The notes under the pieces were generated by a model. That model was not told the origin of the DNA, ran no database searches, and saw only the letters and a program-made list of their open reading frames with translations. Below, one piece after another: positions 13,885 to 16,544 of a stretch of 16,544 bases of DNA. The stretch comes from Nitrospirota bacterium (GTDB lineage: Bacteria > Nitrospirota > Thermodesulfovibrionia > UBA6902 > BMS3Bbin08), in assembly GCA_030637135.1 (NCBI GenBank), contig DAOVVO010000016.1, positions 1 to 16,544 of the forward strand, read 5' to 3'. Position 1 is the stretch's first letter. The number at the start of each line of letters is the position of its first letter. The translations under genes were made by a program, and so were the position numbers.

Positions 13885-14979
13885 TTAACGTCTTTTTTTC
13901 TTTGAAGGCCTGTATTTTTTAACGGATTTTTTAGTGGCATGCTTTTGAGCTGTTTTTTTCCTGGTTATTTTTTTTGAGGGTTTCTTTTTGACCTTTCCCG
14001 TAATGCGCTTTTTTCGAAGTGGCTTTTTTAGTGGTTTTTTGGAAATCTTTCTGGTCTTTCTTTTCCCGGAAGTAATTTTTGTTTTTGCCTTTTTTGCAGG
14101 TTTTAACTTCTTGACTGGCTTTTTCTTTTTAGGTTTTTTAATAATTTTCTTGGAGACCTTCTTCTTCTTTGGTTTTAGTTTTGCGGGTTTTGCCTTTTTG
14201 GGCCTTTCTTCCTTAATCTCGGTAAGTGCTCTTTTGAGATTTGTTGGGAGGGTCTTTTTAAGTATATCGCTGAGTTCTTGAGCATTTTTAGGAGCATAAC
14301 CCAGATTATCATTGTTAAAATATATATACACATCCTTGTCCTGTTTGAGATATTCCTTTATTTTCTTTGCGTCTTTTTTAAGTTGCTCGGGCGTATAATT
14401 TGTTGCGTAATTTCCAATTTCGCCGTGCCTGCGAATATATACAAAATCTGCTGTTAAAGGCATTTCATTGTTAAATTCTGGCCAATCAGCCATGCAAACT
14501 GCCATGTTTGAATCTTCCAGGAGTTTAAATACCTTTTTGTTAATCCAGCTCTTGTGTCTGAATTCAAAGACATGACGCACATGATAAGGGTGAATCATCT
14601 GGATAAAATCACTTAACACTTTCAGGTTAACCCGGAAATTCGGCGGTAACTGCCAGAGAACAATTTCAAATTTTTCAAGGAGGGGCGAAGTAGTATTGAA
14701 AAACGTTAAAAGTGGCAGTTCTACATCCTTGAATTTTTTTATATGGGTGATAAGGCGACTTCCTTTAAGACTAAAACAAAAATTTTGAGGGGTTTCGGTG
14801 AACCATCTTTCAAATGCCTCTTTTTTTAAGAGCCTGTAAAATGTTACATTGAGCTCAACTGTATTAAAATGCTTGACATAAAAAGAAAGCCACCCTTTTG
14901 GTGGAAGGTCTTCAGGATAAAAGGTGCCTCTCCATGACTCATATAAAAAACCGCTGCATCCAATTCTACATTTCGGCAT
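13885..14979 (-). CDS. DUF72 (YecE-like) protein with long histone-H1-like C-terminal tail
   Basis: The 364-residue protein has two parts. Residues 1 to about 258 are a DUF72 TIM-barrel domain: RIGCSGFLYESWRGTFYP at the start, FNTVELNVTFYR, FEFRHKSW, and YIYFNNDNLGYAPKNA near the end. The biochemical activity of DUF72 is not established. Residues 259-364 are a 106-residue tail of Lys, Arg, Pro and Ala repeats (KKPKKKKPVKK, KKPLKKPLRKK) like histone H1, which should bind nucleic acid. The tail has no stop or frame break. The ATG at 14977-14979 is preferred to a TTG at 15009, which would put the start inside the promoter. There is no Shine-Dalgarno sequence. It follows mnmA by 75 bases but seems to have its own promoter. 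Confidence 0.88.
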   Translation of the reverse strand: MPKCRIGCSGFLYESWRGTFYPEDLPPKGWLSFYVKHFNTVELNVTFYRLLKKEAFERWFTETPQNFCFSLKGSRLITHIKKFKDVELPLLTFFNTTSPLLEKFEIVLWQLPPNFRVNLKVLSDFIQMIHPYHVRHVFEFRHKSWINKKVFKLLEDSNMAVCMADWPEFNNEMPLTADFVYIRRHGEIGNYATNYTPEQLKKDAKKIKEYLKQDKDVYIYFNNDNLGYAPKNAQELSDILKKTLPTNLKRALTEIKEERPKKAKPAKLKPKKKKVSKKIIKKPKKKKPVKKLKPAKKAKTKITSGKRKTRKISKKPLKKPLRKKRITGKVKKKPSKKITRKKTAQKHATKKSVKKYRPSKKKRR

Positions 14980-14989
14980 AATCAATGTA

Positions 14990-15017
14990 AGTATACACTG
15001 AAAATCCAAAAATTCAA
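14990..15017 (-). promoter_or_regulatory. Promoter of the DUF72 gene, giving a nearly leaderless mRNA
   Basis: TTGAAT (15012-15017) and TATACT (14990-14995) are 16 bases apart on the minus strand. The ATG at 14979 begins ten bases after the -10 box, so the leader would be only about three to four bases. This fits the lack of a Shine-Dalgarno sequence. Confidence 0.5.
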
Positions 15018-15054
15018 GATAAAATTTAAGTTTTATGCCCTTGTATATCTGATT

Positions 15055-16164
15055 TTATTCAATTATTCCTCCGCCAATGACTAAATCACCATCATAAAAA
15101 ACCGCACTCTGTCCAGGAGCAGGTGCCCACTGAGAACTCCTCAATTCAACTATAACTCTATGATTTTTAAAAGGAATTATTGTTGCAGGCTCATCTCTCA
15201 TCGTCGAACGTATTTTAACTGTTGCCTTCAGCGGTTTTGAAAGTGACTCAAGGGAAATCCAGTTTAAATCCTTGACCTTAAATGTTTTTTGTGCAGCATC
15301 TTCTCGTGTACCTACTGTGACCGTATTGTTTTGCCTATTAATACCGCAGACATAAAAGGGGCTTAAGCTCGGTATTCCCAGTCTTTTCCTTTGTCCGATA
15401 GTATACAAGGCGACGCCTTTGTGCTCACCAATAATTTCCCCCTCCGTCGTAACAATGGGACCTGGTTTTAGTGCCTCAGGTGTAAAATCTCTTATAAAAT
15501 CAACATAATTCCCATTACCAATAAAACATATTTCCTGACTTTCAGGTCTGATTGCACTGGCAAGCCCGAGTTCATGAGCAATCCTCCTTGTCTCATCTTT
15601 TTTTAATTCCCCGAGTGGGAACACCGTTCTTGAAAGTTCTTCCTGAGTCATCATGTAAAGAACATATGATTGGTCTTTTTTCGAATCAGCCCCTTTTTTT
15701 AATAAAAATCTATCTTTTTCTACACTCTGTGCTCTGTGCTCAGTGCTCTGACGTTCCTGTCCTGTTCCGAGAGGTTTTGCAGTCTTTGCATAATGACCTG
15801 TTGCTATTACATCAGCACCGATTTCCCGTGCTTTTGTGAGTAAGTATTTAAATTTAATGAATTTATTACAGAGAATGCATGGATTTGGGGTTACCCCTGA
15901 CATGTAGGAAGTACAGAAGTCTTCAATAATATAACGATAAAAATCATCTCTGACGTCTACGGTGTAATGTTCTATGCTGAGCTTTCTCGCAACTTCTTTT
16001 GCAATATCAATAGTTTCAACAGAACAGCATACAGTTGGATTTTTTGTATTTCTCTCATCCCACAGCTCAAAACTCAAACCTGTTACGTCATAACCCTGTT
16101 TTTTTAGAAGATAGGCAGCTACGGATGAGTCAACTCCGCCGCTCATTGCAACAAGTGCTTTCAT
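15055..16164 (-). CDS. mnmA: tRNA-specific 2-thiouridylase MnmA
   Basis: MnmA activates U34 of tRNA-Lys, -Glu and -Gln with ATP and installs sulfur to make 2-thiouridine, taking persulfide from a cysteine desulfurase chain. The 369 residues show the PP-loop SGGVDSS (8-14), the catalytic Cys99 in NPCILCNKFIKF, the partner Cys213 in SQEICFIG, the KKDQSYVLY motif and the C-terminal beta-barrel (YTIGQRKRLG onward). An AAAGGT box lies about five bases before the ATG. One odd feature is that residues about 133-150 are a polar insert encoded by a heptanucleotide repeat (15725-15752), in a loop after GHYAK. It should not disturb the active site. It is the first gene of the minus-strand block; no promoter was clear. 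Confidence 0.97.
   Translation of the reverse strand: MKALVAMSGGVDSSVAAYLLKKQGYDVTGLSFELWDERNTKNPTVCCSVETIDIAKEVARKLSIEHYTVDVRDDFYRYIIEDFCTSYMSGVTPNPCILCNKFIKFKYLLTKAREIGADVIATGHYAKTAKPLGTGQERQSTEHRAQSVEKDRFLLKKGADSKKDQSYVLYMMTQEELSRTVFPLGELKKDETRRIAHELGLASAIRPESQEICFIGNGNYVDFIRDFTPEALKPGPIVTTEGEIIGEHKGVALYTIGQRKRLGIPSLSPFYVCGINRQNNTVTVGTREDAAQKTFKVKDLNWISLESLSKPLKATVKIRSTMRDEPATIIPFKNHRVIVELRSSQWAPAPGQSAVFYDGDLVIGGGIIE
15725..15752. repeat. Heptanucleotide tandem repeat inside mnmA
   Basis: On the plus strand the units read CTCTGTG, CTCTGTG, CTCAGTG and CTCTGAC. Three units add 21 bases, so the frame is kept. The unit resembles a GAGCACA-type intergenic repeat of related genomes (from memory). 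Confidence 0.75.
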
Positions 16165-16431
16165 ATCTTACCTTTCATGCCTCGTATTTAATTCTAATTA
16201 AACAGGTTTTTTCATAAAAAAGTTGAAACGTCATAATAATTGTTAAACGGTTTCGGTTACGATGGCCGTATCGTTTAGCGGTTACGTAATTTGTCTTTTA
16301 AACTTTGACCAAGCTTTTGATAGATTATATAATTGTCTGCCAGCTTTGTCTTAGATGTCAACTAATTCGATTATATTACAATTAACCATGTACTTCTTAT
16401 GTGTTCTTTCATATTTTGACGTTACCGTTAG
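16165..16431. other. Gene-free region upstream of mnmA
   Basis: No gene is visible. A nested hairpin lies at 16244-16277: TAAACG (16244-16249) with CGTTTA (16272-16277), and inside it TACG with CGTA. It contains CCGTATCG, the reverse complement of the CGATACGG found in the terminal repeat, so it may be a related, degraded or inverted repeat piece. Confidence 0.45.
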
Positions 16432-16544
16432 ACGCCTCACGATACGGGCCCTGTACCAGTATCGGTACGGGGCGGGCTTCGTTACCGATTAACATCACCG
16501 CTTATTAGAATCTTATGGGTTCTTAACTTAAACCTTCAACTTAA
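16432..16544. repeat. Right copy of the dispersed repeat, with an extra hairpin module
   Basis: Identical to 7-91 apart from 28 additional bases at 16449-16476. The addition forms a strong hairpin: a ten-pair stem (16448-16457 with 16464-16473, one G-T pair) on a six-base loop. The repeat runs into the window end. Confidence 0.85.

Noticed and set aside
13988..14281. Plus-strand hydrophobic frame opposite the DUF72 tail
   Set aside because: It is the mirror of lysine codons (Phe/Leu-rich) and has no ribosome binding site.
16426..16435. GTTAGAC within the right terminal region as an attC end
   Set aside because: No matching left box or attC-like stem; it belongs to the edge of the dispersed repeat.
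1..16544. Circular plasmid or phage with terminal overlap
   Set aside because: The end repeats differ by an internal 28-bp insertion and do not start at base 1, and the content is chromosomal housekeeping genes.

Overview
The window is ordinary bacterial chromosome, AT-rich, with GC-richer islands in a few intergenic spots. The gene set (Tat translocase, DapA, RarA, RNase Y and YmdB, HU, a TPR lipoprotein, PHP-type PolX, a SWIB protein, Nth, MnmA) suggests a Gram-negative anaerobe, most like Nitrospirota/Thermodesulfovibrionia or Desulfobacterota. That placement is inference from protein style and gene content; no rRNA marker is present.

Layout. Positions 1-300 hold a dispersed repeat and a perfect 42-bp palindrome, with no gene. 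From 301 to 1775 a minus-strand tat operon runs tatA, tatC, then a small hypothetical gene, from a good promoter at 1837-1866. dapA reads away from it. Next come a probable 6S RNA with its own -10 box and terminator, a structured 270-base stretch, and the co-directional rarA, rny and ymdB. HU (minus, strong promoter) and a TPR lipoprotein (minus) follow, separated by a decayed coding-like stretch. polX and a SWIB-domain gene with a histone-H1-like tail are on the plus strand. From 11652 to 16164 everything is on the minus strand: mnmA, a DUF72 protein with a 106-residue lysine-rich tail, a broken 3' end of inositol-3-phosphate synthase, a SAM methyltransferase, and nth.

The most unusual part is 12407-13729. 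The methyltransferase stop codon lies inside one end of a 134-bp GC-rich imperfect palindrome that looks like an integron attC site. A second, weaker attC-like structure lies on the far side of the ino1 remnant. Together they look like a gene cassette (ino1 fragment plus methyltransferase) in a chromosomal attC cluster without a visible integrase. The same hairpin could be a MITE-like element.

Both window ends carry one repeat family (7-91 and 16432-16544). The right copy has a 28-bp hairpin module that the left copy lacks, so these are dispersed repeats at which the assembly probably broke, not circular closure. Other points are an in-frame heptanucleotide repeat inside mnmA, two unrelated proteins with H1-like basic tails, and several genes without a Shine-Dalgarno sequence.
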